Shown here piece after piece: positions 18,236 through 27,514 of a DNA stretch of 64,000 bases; position 1 is the first letter of the stretch; each line of letters begins with the position of its first letter. The notes below the pieces were generated by a model. It searched no databases and was not told the origin of the DNA. It saw only the letters and a program-made list of their open reading frames with translations. Source of the DNA: Roseicella aerolata (GTDB taxonomy: Bacteria > Pseudomonadota > Alphaproteobacteria > Acetobacterales > Acetobacteraceae); NCBI RefSeq assembly GCF_020523605.1, contig NZ_JAJAQI010000024.1, positions 1 through 64,000 on the forward strand, written 5' to 3'. The position numbers were made by a program, and so were the translations under genes.

Positions 18236-18598
18236 CTACAGCACCCCGTCCCGTGTCGGGTTCACCGGCTTGTCCTCCCGCAGCTCCCGCTTGCGGCGGC
18301 GGAGCTGCTTCGCCACCCGCTCCAGCGCCAGGCTGAAGGCCGCCTGCGCCACGGCATGCTCCGCCTCTCCGTCGAAATACAGGCCGCGGCCGCTATGCAC
18401 GCGGATGGCGCAGCCGAAGCCGCCATTGCCGGTGCGGGAGAAGGTGCAGGTGATGTCCTCCGCCCCGCCGAAATATTTCTGCGCGAGCGCGTCAAGCTGC
18501 TCGGTCGCGTGACCGCGCAATGCTTCACCCACATCCACCTGGTGGCCGGAGACGATGATGCGCGAGGCCGTGTCGTCGGTCTCCTGGCGAGGCTCCAT
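18236..18598 (-). CDS. Ribosome hibernation-promoting factor / RaiA-like, short form
   Basis: A 120-residue protein with the conserved HPF/YfiA beta-alpha fold: IIVSGHQVDVGEALRGHATEQLDALAQKYF, then the CTFSRTG strand, and a basic C-terminal helix (AKQLRRRKRELRE). It binds the 30S decoding region and inactivates ribosomes in slow growth. The long alphaproteobacterial form carries an extra C-terminal dimerisation domain of about 60 residues that is absent here, so this is the short type. GGAGA precedes the ATG. Confidence 0.85.
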   Translation of the reverse strand: MEPRQETDDTASRIIVSGHQVDVGEALRGHATEQLDALAQKYFGGAEDITCTFSRTGNGGFGCAIRVHSGRGLYFDGEAEHAVAQAAFSLALERVAKQLRRRKRELREDKPVNPTRDGVL

Positions 18599-18678
18599 GC
18601 CGCGTCTCTCCTTACTGGTGTGACGGGGGGCGAACGCCGGCCCGACGGCGCCGTTGCAGCACGGGCGGAGGGGCAGCG

Positions 18679-19269
18679 ATGAGCGAGGTCGAGATCGAGG
18701 CGGTGGAGACCCTGTCCGAGGGCTGGCGGCCGCTCCGGCAGTACCGGCTGCGGCAGATGCGGAAGGATGGCCGGCGGCAGAGCCTGGTGCGGGAGGTCTA
18801 TGCCATGGGCCCGGCCGCGGCGGTGCTGCCCCACGACCCGCATCGCGGCACGGTGCTGCTGATCCGGCAGTTCCGCCTGCCGGCGCTGCTGAGCGGCGAC
18901 GGGCCCAGGCTGGTCGAGGCCTGCGCCGGCCTGGTCGAGAACGGCAAGGATGCCGCGACCACGATCCGCGAGGAGGCGGAGCAGGAACTGGGCTGCGGCC
19001 TGGACGCGCTGCGGGAGGTGATGGTGGTCTATTCCAGCCCGGGTGTGGTGGCGGAAAAGGTGCACCTCTTCACCGCCGTCTATGATCCTTCCCGCCGCCA
19101 CGGCCCCGGCGGCGGCCTGCCGGAGGAGGGCGAGGAGATCGAGGTGCTGGAACTACCGCTCGCCGAGGCCTGGGCGATGGTGGAGCGGCGGGAGATCATG
19201 GATGCGAAGACGGTGCTGCTGCTGCAGCATCTGAAGCTCCAGGGCTGTACCAACGGCCCCGATCCTTGA
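18679..19269 (+). CDS. Nudix-family protein, NudK/ADP-ribose pyrophosphatase-like, with altered Nudix box
   Basis: A 196-residue protein of the nucleotide-sugar pyrophosphatase group: LVREVYAMGPAAAVLPHD and GTVLLIRQFRLPAL are typical before the Nudix box. The box itself (about residues 79-102) is degenerate. It reads GLVENGK and EEAEQELGC, so the expected x5-E glutamate is Lys, the Arg of REUXEE is Glu, and one metal-binding Glu is Gln. A reduced or changed hydrolase activity is possible. The ATG follows GGAGGGGCAGCG. Confidence 0.82.
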   Translation: MSEVEIEAVETLSEGWRPLRQYRLRQMRKDGRRQSLVREVYAMGPAAAVLPHDPHRGTVLLIRQFRLPALLSGDGPRLVEACAGLVENGKDAATTIREEAEQELGCGLDALREVMVVYSSPGVVAEKVHLFTAVYDPSRRHGPGGGLPEEGEEIEVLELPLAEAWAMVERREIMDAKTVLLLQHLKLQGCTNGPDP

Positions 19270-19277
19270 CCCCGGCA

Positions 19278-19297
19278 GCGCGGGCGCCGGCCCGCGC
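19278..19297. terminator. Candidate bidirectional terminator hairpin
   Basis: A perfect 8-base-pair stem (GCGCGGGC / GCCCGCGC) with a 4-base loop lies 8 bases after the stop of the Nudix gene. It is between two convergent genes. No T-run is present. Confidence 0.35.
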
Positions 19298-19356
19298 CGA
19301 GGCCGCAAGCGCGGCGCTCCTGGCCCGGCTGCGGCCACGCATCCGCGCCGCCGGCG

Positions 19357-20922
<1,566 letters not shown>

Positions 20923-20927
20923 GGCGC

Positions 20928-21584
20928 TCAGCCCCGCGCCAGGGGTGAGTCACCGTAGCGCTCCAGCAGCTCCGCCGGGTCGCGGTAGAGCGCGACGCAG
21001 CCGGCGGCGCGAAGGTCCTGCTCCGGGAAGCCGCCGCAGAGCAGGCCGATGGTCCGCAGCCCCGCCTTGCCCGCCGCCTCCGCGTCATAGGGCGAATCAC
21101 CAACGACGATCGCCTGGTCCGCCGGCAGCCCGTCCAGCGCGGCGAGGAAGATGTCGGGGAAGGGCTTCGACCGTTCGGCGTCCTCCGAGGTGGTGGCGGC
21201 ATCCACCAGCCCCTCGATGCCCAGAAGTGTTTTGTAGTGGTCCAGCTCCTCCGGCTTGCCGGAGGAGGCGAGGATGATGCGCCGTCCATCCGCGCGGAGG
21301 CGGCGGAACAGCGCGGCGACGCCGGGAAAGGGGCGGGCGCGGTGGATCAGCTCGCCCATGTAGAGGCCCTTGCGGAAGGCCTCCATCTCCTTGCCCCGCC
21401 TGTCCACGACATCCTCCGGCAGGAAGACCGGCATGAGCTGGTCGCCGCCCTTGCCGATCTGGGCGCGCACCGCCTCGAAGGGCACCTCATGGCCGATATG
21501 GCGGAAGGTCCGCACCCAGCTCTCGGCATGCAGGTCGACCGTATCGACCAGCGTGCCATCGACATCGAACAGAACGGCCTTCAC
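20928..21584 (-). CDS. HAD-superfamily hydrolase
   Basis: A 218-residue HAD protein with motif I DVDGTLVDT (Asp7, Asp9), motif II LASSG, motif III Lys in KPFPD, and motif IV GDSPYDAEAAGKAG. The cap is of the small helical type between motif I and II, as in beta-phosphoglucomutase and phosphoglycolate phosphatase relatives. The start is a GTG at 21582-21584 with GGAGGG upstream. It is 5 bases upstream of the GH13 gene, so a sugar phosphatase or phosphoglucomutase-like role fits, but the substrate is not determined. Confidence 0.85.
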   Translation of the reverse strand: MKAVLFDVDGTLVDTVDLHAESWVRTFRHIGHEVPFEAVRAQIGKGGDQLMPVFLPEDVVDRRGKEMEAFRKGLYMGELIHRARPFPGVAALFRRLRADGRRIILASSGKPEELDHYKTLLGIEGLVDAATTSEDAERSKPFPDIFLAALDGLPADQAIVVGDSPYDAEAAGKAGLRTIGLLCGGFPEQDLRAAGCVALYRDPAELLERYGDSPLARG

Positions 21585-21645
21585 CGCGCACCCTCCGGCA
21601 GGACCGCAGCGCAACCGGCCGACCGGCGCCGGGTTCCCTTGCAAA

Positions 21646-21757
21646 TCGGCGCCGCCGGTCCAGCCCTCCGCGGCGCTCCGGCCATCGGGGGCGCCTGCGA
21701 GTTGGCGCCGCCGATTCAGTCCTCCGCGCCTTGCGGCGCTCCGGCCATCGGGGGCGC
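21646..21757. repeat. Imperfect direct repeat of about 50 bases
   Basis: Two copies, 21646-21694 and 21702-21757, share the frame CGGCGCCGCCG, CAG.CCTCCGC and GCGGCGCTCCGGCCATCGGGGGCGC. The second copy has an 8-base insertion. They fill the spacer between the HAD gene and the end of the reductase gene. The strand of action and role are unknown; they may be intergenic repeat elements. Confidence 0.6.
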
Positions 21758-22708
21758 TCAGCCATTGTCGGCCTCGTCCTCCGTCGGCAATTCGCAGCGG
21801 TTGTGGATGTGGGTCGCCGCCGTCGCGGCATGCGCCATGGCCACCACGATCTGGTCGAGCCCGCGCACGATGTCGCCGGCGGCGTAGAGCCCCCTCACCG
21901 TGGTCTGGTTGTGGGAATCCACGCGGAGCGCGCCGCGCCCGTCATGATCCGCCCCCAGCGCCACCGCGAGTTCCGAACGGTAATGAAGGCCGAGCGCGGA
22001 ATAGAGCACGTCAAAACGGTGCTCCCGCCCGCCCTCCCGCAGGGCGGCGATGCGGCCTTCCCGGACGTCCAGGCCCTCCACCGGCTGCTCCACCACCTTC
22101 ACCCGGTGCTCGGCGACCGAGGCGCGCTGCGCCTCGTCCAGCGCCATGGGACAGCCGAGCGTCAGCAGCGTGACATCGTCCGAATAGGTGCGGGCGATGA
22201 AGATCGCCTCGCCCAGCCCGCGTTCGCCATGGCCGATGACGGCGATGCGCTGCTCCCGCGATTCGTAGCCGTCGCAGATCGGGCAGTAGCGCACCAGGCC
22301 GCGGCGGACGGCATCCGGCAGGTCCGGCAGGTCCGGCTCCACATCCACCGCGCCGGTCGCCAGCAGCACGCGCCGCGCATGGATCAGGCGGTTGCCCCCC
22401 GCGGCGTCATGGACCGCCGCGGTGAAGCCCTCCTTCCCGCGCTCCAGCCGCGCGACCGTGCCGGCCTCGATCCGCACGCCGTAGCGCTCCACCGTCTCCC
22501 GGTCCCGCCGCAGGATCTCGGGGCCGCCGATGCCCTCGGCGAAGAAGGGGATGTTGTGGCTCGTCGGGATCCAGGCGGCGCGGGGCGCGCCGCTGTCCAC
22601 CACCAGCACGCGGCGGCGGAAGCGCGCGAGATAGACGGCGGCGGTCAGGCCGGCCGGCCCGCCGCCGATGATCAGGCAGTCGAGCGGCGCTGCATCCGGC
22701 TGTGGCAT
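21758..22708 (-). CDS. NAD(P)/FAD-dependent oxidoreductase, thioredoxin-reductase-like
   Basis: A 316-residue flavoprotein. The FAD motif GGGPAG is at residues 15-20, the redox pair CPICDG places Cys142 and Cys145, and the second Rossmann motif is VIGHGERGLGEA (about 160). The FAD-binding C-terminus reads LYAAGDIVRGLDQIVVAMAHAATAATHIH. Compared with TrxB, the NADPH motif GGGxSA is replaced by GHGERG, so the cofactor or partner may differ. It could be a thioredoxin or ferredoxin reductase relative. ATG 22708 is chosen with GGAAGG 9 bases upstream; a GTG two codons earlier is possible. Confidence 0.85.
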   Translation of the reverse strand: MPQPDAAPLDCLIIGGGPAGLTAAVYLARFRRRVLVVDSGAPRAAWIPTSHNIPFFAEGIGGPEILRRDRETVERYGVRIEAGTVARLERGKEGFTAAVHDAAGGNRLIHARRVLLATGAVDVEPDLPDLPDAVRRGLVRYCPICDGYESREQRIAVIGHGERGLGEAIFIARTYSDDVTLLTLGCPMALDEAQRASVAEHRVKVVEQPVEGLDVREGRIAALREGGREHRFDVLYSALGLHYRSELAVALGADHDGRGALRVDSHNQTTVRGLYAAGDIVRGLDQIVVAMAHAATAATHIHNRCELPTEDEADNG

Positions 22709-22782
22709 GGTCACGAACCTTCCCGGCTTTCGAGCCACGGCAACGCGGCAGCCATGCAAAGGACGGGCCGCGCCGCGCAGGT

Positions 22783-23172
22783 TTATCCGCGCCGCAGGAT
22801 GCGCCAGGCGATGGCGACGGCGGCGGCGCTGGCCGCATGCGGCAGCAGGTGCCAGCCGGCCGCCATGCCGCGCACGGCCAGCAGGATGGCCATGTCCCCG
22901 AGCGGGATCAGCAGCGTCACCGCCAGCACCAGCGCCGCCCCGGCGCGATCCCCGCGCCAGAGCAGGCCGAGCAGATAGAAGCCGAAGGCCAGGTCACGCA
23001 GGCCGATGACGGCGACATAGGCCAGCGCCTCGCCCTCCGGCGGCGGCAGGCCGAAGATCGCGGCCCCCCAGCGCGGCAAGGCCAGGAAGAGCAGGCCAAG
23101 AGCGGCAAGGCCAAGCGCGAGCGCAAGCGCCGGCCAGGTCGTCGGGTCCCGCAGGCAGGGAAGGTGGAGCAT
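22783..23172 (-). CDS. DUF4267-like small membrane protein
   Basis: A 129-residue protein with four hydrophobic segments (about residues 14-32, 50-70, 77-98, 103-124). The motif VIGLRDLAFGFYLLGLLWRGDR fits DUF4267 proteins, which are inner-membrane proteins of unknown function. ATG 23172 has GGGAG 6 bases upstream. It is upstream of the flavoprotein gene on the same strand, 74 bases away. Confidence 0.65.
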   Translation of the reverse strand: MLHLPCLRDPTTWPALALALGLAALGLLFLALPRWGAAIFGLPPPEGEALAYVAVIGLRDLAFGFYLLGLLWRGDRAGAALVLAVTLLIPLGDMAILLAVRGMAAGWHLLPHAASAAAVAIAWRILRRG

Positions 23173-23296
23173 GCGCCGCTCCCAACGCCGGTGCGGGCCG
23201 CGCGACCGCGGCTGAACCCGCGCGCGCCGCCGCCGTTGTGCCGCGTGGCGCCCGGGCAACTCGCCAGGGCAAATCCCGCATGGAAGGAACCAGACC

Positions 23297-23818
23297 ATGG
23301 ATCGACGTGGCATCCTGCTCGGCACGGCCGGGCTCGCGGCCCTTTCGCTCAGCCTCTCGCCAGGGATGGTGCTGGCCCAGGGCGGCACCGCCCACTGGCT
23401 CTCGGGCAGCGAGTACATCGCGAAGACGCTGATGGGCGGCACGCTGGCGAAGCAGACCAGCCAGCTCGCGCTGGAGCGCGGGCAGCATCCGAAGGTGAAG
23501 CAATTCGCCGGCTTCGAGATTGCCGAGCAGACCGCGCTGGCGCAGGTGCTGACCAACACTGCCGACCCGCCGCCGGTGCCGCTGGATGCCGACCATCAGG
23601 CGGTGCTGCGGACGCTGCAGGCGCAGACCGGCCCGGGCTTCGACCGCGCCTACATCCTCAGCCAGCTGCAGGTGCACCAGGCGCTGCTCCTGGCGCAGCA
23701 GGGCTATCTGGACAACACCAACCGCAGCACGGATACGCAGAACATTGCCGTGCTGGCCCGCATGTCCATCCAGCAGCACCTGGTGATGCTGCAGGAAATC
23801 CAGCAGATGCTGGGGTGA
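23297..23818 (+). CDS. DUF4142 domain-containing exported protein
   Basis: A 173-residue protein with a Tat-like signal (MDRRGILLGTAGLAAL.., cleavage near AQGG at 28). It is followed by the ferritin-like four-helix DUF4142 pattern (SGSEYIAKTLMGGTLAKQTSQLALERGQHPKVKQFAGFEIAEQ). The H-x-K-V-K-x-F-A motif is conserved in the family. These periplasmic proteins are stress-linked, but no biochemical function is established. GGAAGGAACC precedes the ATG. Confidence 0.85.
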   Translation: MDRRGILLGTAGLAALSLSLSPGMVLAQGGTAHWLSGSEYIAKTLMGGTLAKQTSQLALERGQHPKVKQFAGFEIAEQTALAQVLTNTADPPPVPLDADHQAVLRTLQAQTGPGFDRAYILSQLQVHQALLLAQQGYLDNTNRSTDTQNIAVLARMSIQQHLVMLQEIQQMLG

Positions 23819-23846
23819 TGCACGCGCCGGCGGCCACCTGGGCTAC

Positions 23847-23881
23847 GGCGGATCGCGTCCAAGGCTGAGCGCCGATCCGCC
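23847..23881. terminator. Candidate bidirectional terminator hairpin
   Basis: Arms GGCGGATCG (23847-23855) and CGATCCGCC (23873-23881) form a perfect 9-base-pair stem with a 17-base loop. It lies between the convergent DUF4142 and AEC transporter genes. No T-run is present. Confidence 0.35.
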
Positions 23882-23944
23882 CTGGCTCCTCGTTTTACAG
23901 GCAGATCGACGCGTCCGTTCGTTCATGCCTGCCGGCGATCCGCT

Positions 23945-24865
23945 CTATCCCAGCCAGGTGACCAGCACGGCCAGGGTGAGGACGGAGGCCGCGGTGCCGA
24001 CCAGCACCGTGGCGCCGGACCTCTCCGGCCGCAGGCGGTAGCGCTGCGCCAGCAGGAAGGCATTGGCGCCGGTCGGCAGCGCCGCGGCCAGCACCGCCAC
24101 CGCCGTCTCGAGCGGCGGGAGCGCGAAGGCCAGGCACATGCCCCAGACCACCGCCGGCATGACCAGCAGCTTCACCAGGGTCGCCGCCAGCGTGCTGCGC
24201 CAGGTGGCGCGCGCATCGAAACCGGCGAGGCTGCCGCCCAGGCAGAACAGCGCCGCCGCGGGCGCCACCGCGCCCAGCATCTCCATCACCCGCCGCGCTA
24301 TGCCGGACGGCGCCGGCAGGCCGAGCAGCCGCCAGACCAGCGCGGCGAAGACCGCGACCACGATCGGGTTCCGCGCCATGCCCGTGAGGGTTGAGCGCAG
24401 CACCCGCCGCCAGGGCGCCTTCGCATGCAGCGCGATCTCCGCCACCACGGTGGCGAGGCCGAGCAGCACCATGGAATGCAGCACGAGGATGCCGAGCAGG
24501 ACCGACAGCCCCTCCTGCCCATAGGCCGCCAGGATGAGCGGCAGGCCCATCATCAGCGTGTTGCCGAAGGAGGCGTCGAGGGCGAGCATCCCGGCATCGG
24601 CGAGCGGCAGGCGCCGCCAGGCGGCCGCCAGCAGCACGCCGCCATAGATGACGAAGGCGCCGAGGAAGAAGGCCAGCGCCGCCCGGCCGCCGGCGACGCC
24701 GCCGGAGGTGCCGCCGAGGAACAGCAGCGCGGGCGCGCAGAAGGTGAAGACGAAGCGGTTGATGCCGGCGAAGCCCGGCGGGTCGATCAGCCGCCGCCAG
24801 GCCGAAAGCCAGCCGAGCCCGATGATGGCGAAGACCGGGCCGACCACCCCGATGACGGCCTGCAC
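23945..24865 (-). CDS. AEC (auxin efflux carrier)-family transporter
   Basis: A 306-residue inner-membrane protein with about ten hydrophobic segments, the usual size of bacterial AEC permeases. Typical parts are VVGPVFAIIGLGWLSAWRRLIDPPGFAGINRFVFTFCAPALLF at the start, and the central ALDASFGNTLMMGLPLILAAYG with its FGNTxxxGxP motif. Known relatives move malate, malonate or other carboxylates. The substrate here is unknown. The stop of gmk lies 5 bases upstream of its start, so the gene is the end of the yicC-gmk transcript. Confidence 0.9.
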   Translation of the reverse strand: MQAVIGVVGPVFAIIGLGWLSAWRRLIDPPGFAGINRFVFTFCAPALLFLGGTSGGVAGGRAALAFFLGAFVIYGGVLLAAAWRRLPLADAGMLALDASFGNTLMMGLPLILAAYGQEGLSVLLGILVLHSMVLLGLATVVAEIALHAKAPWRRVLRSTLTGMARNPIVVAVFAALVWRLLGLPAPSGIARRVMEMLGAVAPAAALFCLGGSLAGFDARATWRSTLAATLVKLLVMPAVVWGMCLAFALPPLETAVAVLAAALPTGANAFLLAQRYRLRPERSGATVLVGTAASVLTLAVLVTWLG

Positions 24866-24869
24866 CCCC

Positions 24870-25505
24870 TCAACCTTGCAGCAGGCCGGCGACGAACCCC
24901 GCCAGCCAGGGCTGGCGCGTGCGGTGGGTGCGGGCGGCGTGCAGGATGGCGCGCACCGCGGCGACGGTCGTGGCGAAGTCGTCGTTCACCAGCACATGGT
25001 CGAACTCGTCCCAGTGCTGCATCTCGGTCCGCGCCGCCTCCATGCGCTTGGCGATCTCCTCCTCGGGATCCTGGCCACGGCCGCGCATGCGGCGCTCCAG
25101 CTCCCTGAGGCTCGGCGGGAGGAGGAAGATGCCGACCACATCGGCCGGCATGCTCTGCCTGAGCTGGCGGTGGCCCTGCCATTCGATGTCGAACAGCACG
25201 TCCCGCCCGTTCTCCAGCGCCTGCTCCACCGGGGCGCGCGGCGTGCCATAGGACCGGCCGAGGAAGCCGGCATGCTCCAGGAACTCGCCCGCCGCGACGC
25301 CGGCGGCGAATTGCGCCGGTGTGCGGAAGAAGTAGTGCACGCCTTCCTGCTCGCCCGGCCTCGGCGCGCGGGTGGTGGCGCTGACCGAGAGGGAGAGTTC
25401 CGGCTCGGTCTCCAGCAGGGCGCGGGAGATGCTGGTCTTGCCGCCGCCCGGCGCGGCGGCGAGGACGAGGCAGATGCCCCGCCGCGACGGCCGGCTATTC
25501 GACAT
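24870..25505 (-). CDS. gmk: Guanylate kinase
   Basis: A 211-residue enzyme that phosphorylates GMP to GDP with ATP. The P-loop reads APGGGKTS (about residues 17-24). The GMP-binding features are TTRAPRPGEQEGVHYFF, FLEHAGFLGRSYGTP and DVLFDIEWQGHRQL. All lie in the expected order, and the length is standard. The first 11 bases overlap the end of yicC, so the two are coupled; yicC-gmk adjacency is common in proteobacteria. Confidence 0.96.
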   Translation of the reverse strand: MSNSRPSRRGICLVLAAAPGGGKTSISRALLETEPELSLSVSATTRAPRPGEQEGVHYFFRTPAQFAAGVAAGEFLEHAGFLGRSYGTPRAPVEQALENGRDVLFDIEWQGHRQLRQSMPADVVGIFLLPPSLRELERRMRGRGQDPEEEIAKRMEAARTEMQHWDEFDHVLVNDDFATTVAAVRAILHAARTHRTRQPWLAGFVAGLLQG

Positions 25506-26394
25506 TCGCCGCCTGCTCCCGCAGCCGCTCGATCGCCGCCTTGAGGTCGAGGCCGATGCGCGTCAGCGGCACGGAGGCCGATTTGGAGCAGAGCGTATTG
25601 GCCTCCCGCACGAATTCCTGCGTCAGGAAATCAAGCTTGCGGCCGGCCCCCTCGCCCGCCGCCAGCAGCGCCCGCGCCGCCTCGATATGGGCGGCCAGCC
25701 GGTCCAGCTCCTCCCGCACATCGGATTTCTGGGCGAGCAGCGCGACCTCCTGCGCCAGGCGCTCCGGCGGGATGCGGGCATGGCCGTTCTCGCCCAGCAG
25801 GGCGGCCAGCTGGTCCAGCAGCCGGGCCCGCTGCGCCTCGGGCTGGCCGGCGGCCTCGGCGGCGGCGGCCTCGCGCAGCGCCGCGATCTCGTCCAGCAGG
25901 CCGGAGAGGATGGCGTGCAGCTTGGCCCCCTCCGCCTGCCGGGCGGCGGCGAGGCCGGCCAGCGCCTTCTCATAGGCCGTCGCCAGGGCGGCGCGCTTCG
26001 CCGCCTCCTGCGCCTCGTCCGGCTCGGCCTGCTCGGCCCGCAGCACGCCGGGAAGGGCCAGCAGCGCCTCGGCCCGCGGCGCCTCGCTGCCGCGGATGCG
26101 GTCGGCGAGGGCGAGGGCCAGTTGCAGCGCCTGCTCCAGCGCCGCCGGATCGACCGAAAGCTTCGGTCGCTCCTCCCGCTTCAGGGTCAGCGTCGCGGAG
26201 ACGTTGCCGCGCCGGAGGCGCTTGCCCGTTGCCTCCCGCAGCGCGGGTTCCAGCGCGTCCTGGCCGTTCGGCAGGCGCAGGCGGAGGTCGAGGCCGCGGC
26301 CATTCACGCTGCGGAGTTCCCAGGCGAAGGCGGTGCCATCCGGCAGCGTTCCGCTCTCGCGCGCGAAGCCGGTCATGCTCATAAGGGTGCCCAT
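25495..26394 (-). CDS. yicC: YicC-family endoribonuclease
   Basis: A 299-residue protein with the family signature MSMTGFAR at the start, ELRSVNGRGLDLRLRLP, a long helical middle, and the conserved end GRKLDFLTQEFVREANTLCSKSASVPLTRIGLDLKAAIERLREQAANVE. YicC proteins act as endoribonucleases in RNA decay. ATG 26394 has GGGAG upstream. The ATG at 26382 (MSMTGF) is a close alternative. The gene overlaps gmk by 11 bases and is divergent from the SDR gene. Confidence 0.93.
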   Translation of the reverse strand: MGTLMSMTGFARESGTLPDGTAFAWELRSVNGRGLDLRLRLPNGQDALEPALREATGKRLRRGNVSATLTLKREERPKLSVDPAALEQALQLALALADRIRGSEAPRAEALLALPGVLRAEQAEPDEAQEAAKRAALATAYEKALAGLAAARQAEGAKLHAILSGLLDEIAALREAAAAEAAGQPEAQRARLLDQLAALLGENGHARIPPERLAQEVALLAQKSDVREELDRLAAHIEAARALLAAGEGAGRKLDFLTQEFVREANTLCSKSASVPLTRIGLDLKAAIERLREQAANVE

Positions 26395-26424
26395 CGGCCG
26401 GGTTCTCCCGCCTCAGCGGATCGG

Positions 26425-27300
26425 ATGCAAGCGATGGGACAGCAGGATTCGGATCGCCGGAGGGCAGAGGCGCCGCCGGGCACCGGAGGCGTGAATCTGA
26501 AACCCGGACAAACCTACCCCTGGCGACATGTGCTGGTGACAGGGGCTTCCTCCGGCATCGGGCGGGCAATTGCCATCGCCTGCGCCGGGCCGGGGGTGGT
26601 GCTGCATCTCGGGGGGCGGAACGCGGAGCGGCTGGCGGAGACGGCGGCCGCCTGCACCGCGGCCGGCGCCGCCGCCCGGCCGCAGAGCGTGGATGTGCGG
26701 GACCGGGACGCCATGGCGGCCTGGATCGCCGGCGCCGGGCCGCTCGACCTCGTCATCGCCAATGCCGGCATCTCCGCCGGCACCGGCGGCAGGACGGAGC
26801 CGGCCGAGCAGGCCCGCGCGATCTTCGAGACCAATGTCACCGGCGTGCTGAACACCGCCCTGCCGGCGCTGGCGGCCATGGCGGCGCAGCCCCCCGGCCC
26901 GGAGGGGCTGCGCGGCCGCATCGCCGTCATCGCCTCCATCGCCGCCTTCGTCGCCGTCCCCGGCGCCCCGGCCTATTGCGCCAGCAAATCGGCGGTGCAG
27001 CGCTGGGCGGAGGCGCTGGACGCGACCGAGCGGCGGCGCGGCATCCGGCTGCATGCGGTCTGCCCCGGCTATATCCGCACGCCGATGACGGCGGCGAACC
27101 AGTTTCCCATGCCCATGCTGATGGAGGCCGAGGAGGCGGCGCGGCGGACCCTGCGGGGCATCGCCGCCGGGCGGATCCGCATCGCCTATCCCTTCCCGGT
27201 CTATTGCGCCGCCCGGATCGCCGGCGCGCTGCCGCCCGGCCTGCGCGCCGCGCTCTTCGCCGCAGCGCCCTCGAAGGGGCCGCTGCCGCGAGTGGGGTAG
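26425..27300 (+). CDS. SDR-family NAD(P)-dependent oxidoreductase
   Basis: A short-chain dehydrogenase with the cofactor motif TGASSGIG, NAG in IANAGIS, the catalytic YxxxK as AYCASKSAV, and the catalytic Ser in IASIAAF. After the active site the chain continues with PGYIRTPMT and a C-terminal segment RIAYPFPVYCAARIAGALPPGLRAALF typical of membrane-near lipid-related SDRs. The start is uncertain. I use ATG 26425 (291 residues). ATG 26434 and GTG 26491 (269 residues, nearer the family length) are alternatives, and none has a good ribosome binding site. It is divergent from yicC. Confidence 0.88.
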   Translation: MQAMGQQDSDRRRAEAPPGTGGVNLKPGQTYPWRHVLVTGASSGIGRAIAIACAGPGVVLHLGGRNAERLAETAAACTAAGAAARPQSVDVRDRDAMAAWIAGAGPLDLVIANAGISAGTGGRTEPAEQARAIFETNVTGVLNTALPALAAMAAQPPGPEGLRGRIAVIASIAAFVAVPGAPAYCASKSAVQRWAEALDATERRRGIRLHAVCPGYIRTPMTAANQFPMPMLMEAEEAARRTLRGIAAGRIRIAYPFPVYCAARIAGALPPGLRAALFAAAPSKGPLPRVG

Positions 27301-27514
27301 GCCGCAGCGGGGTAAGCTGCAGCACGGGCCGCCCCGGGCGCGCCGGCTTCCGGGCGCCCGGTGGCTGCGCGTCCCGGATGCGGGGCCGCGATGGCCGGCC
27401 CGGCCCCTGGCCTGTGGCGCCGTAACGCTTCGTCACGGCCTGTGTTGCCGGCCGGGCTTGGATCAGGCCCGATCGGCCCCAACTGGGCCAGGTTGTCTGT
27501 CGGAGTTCCCCGCC

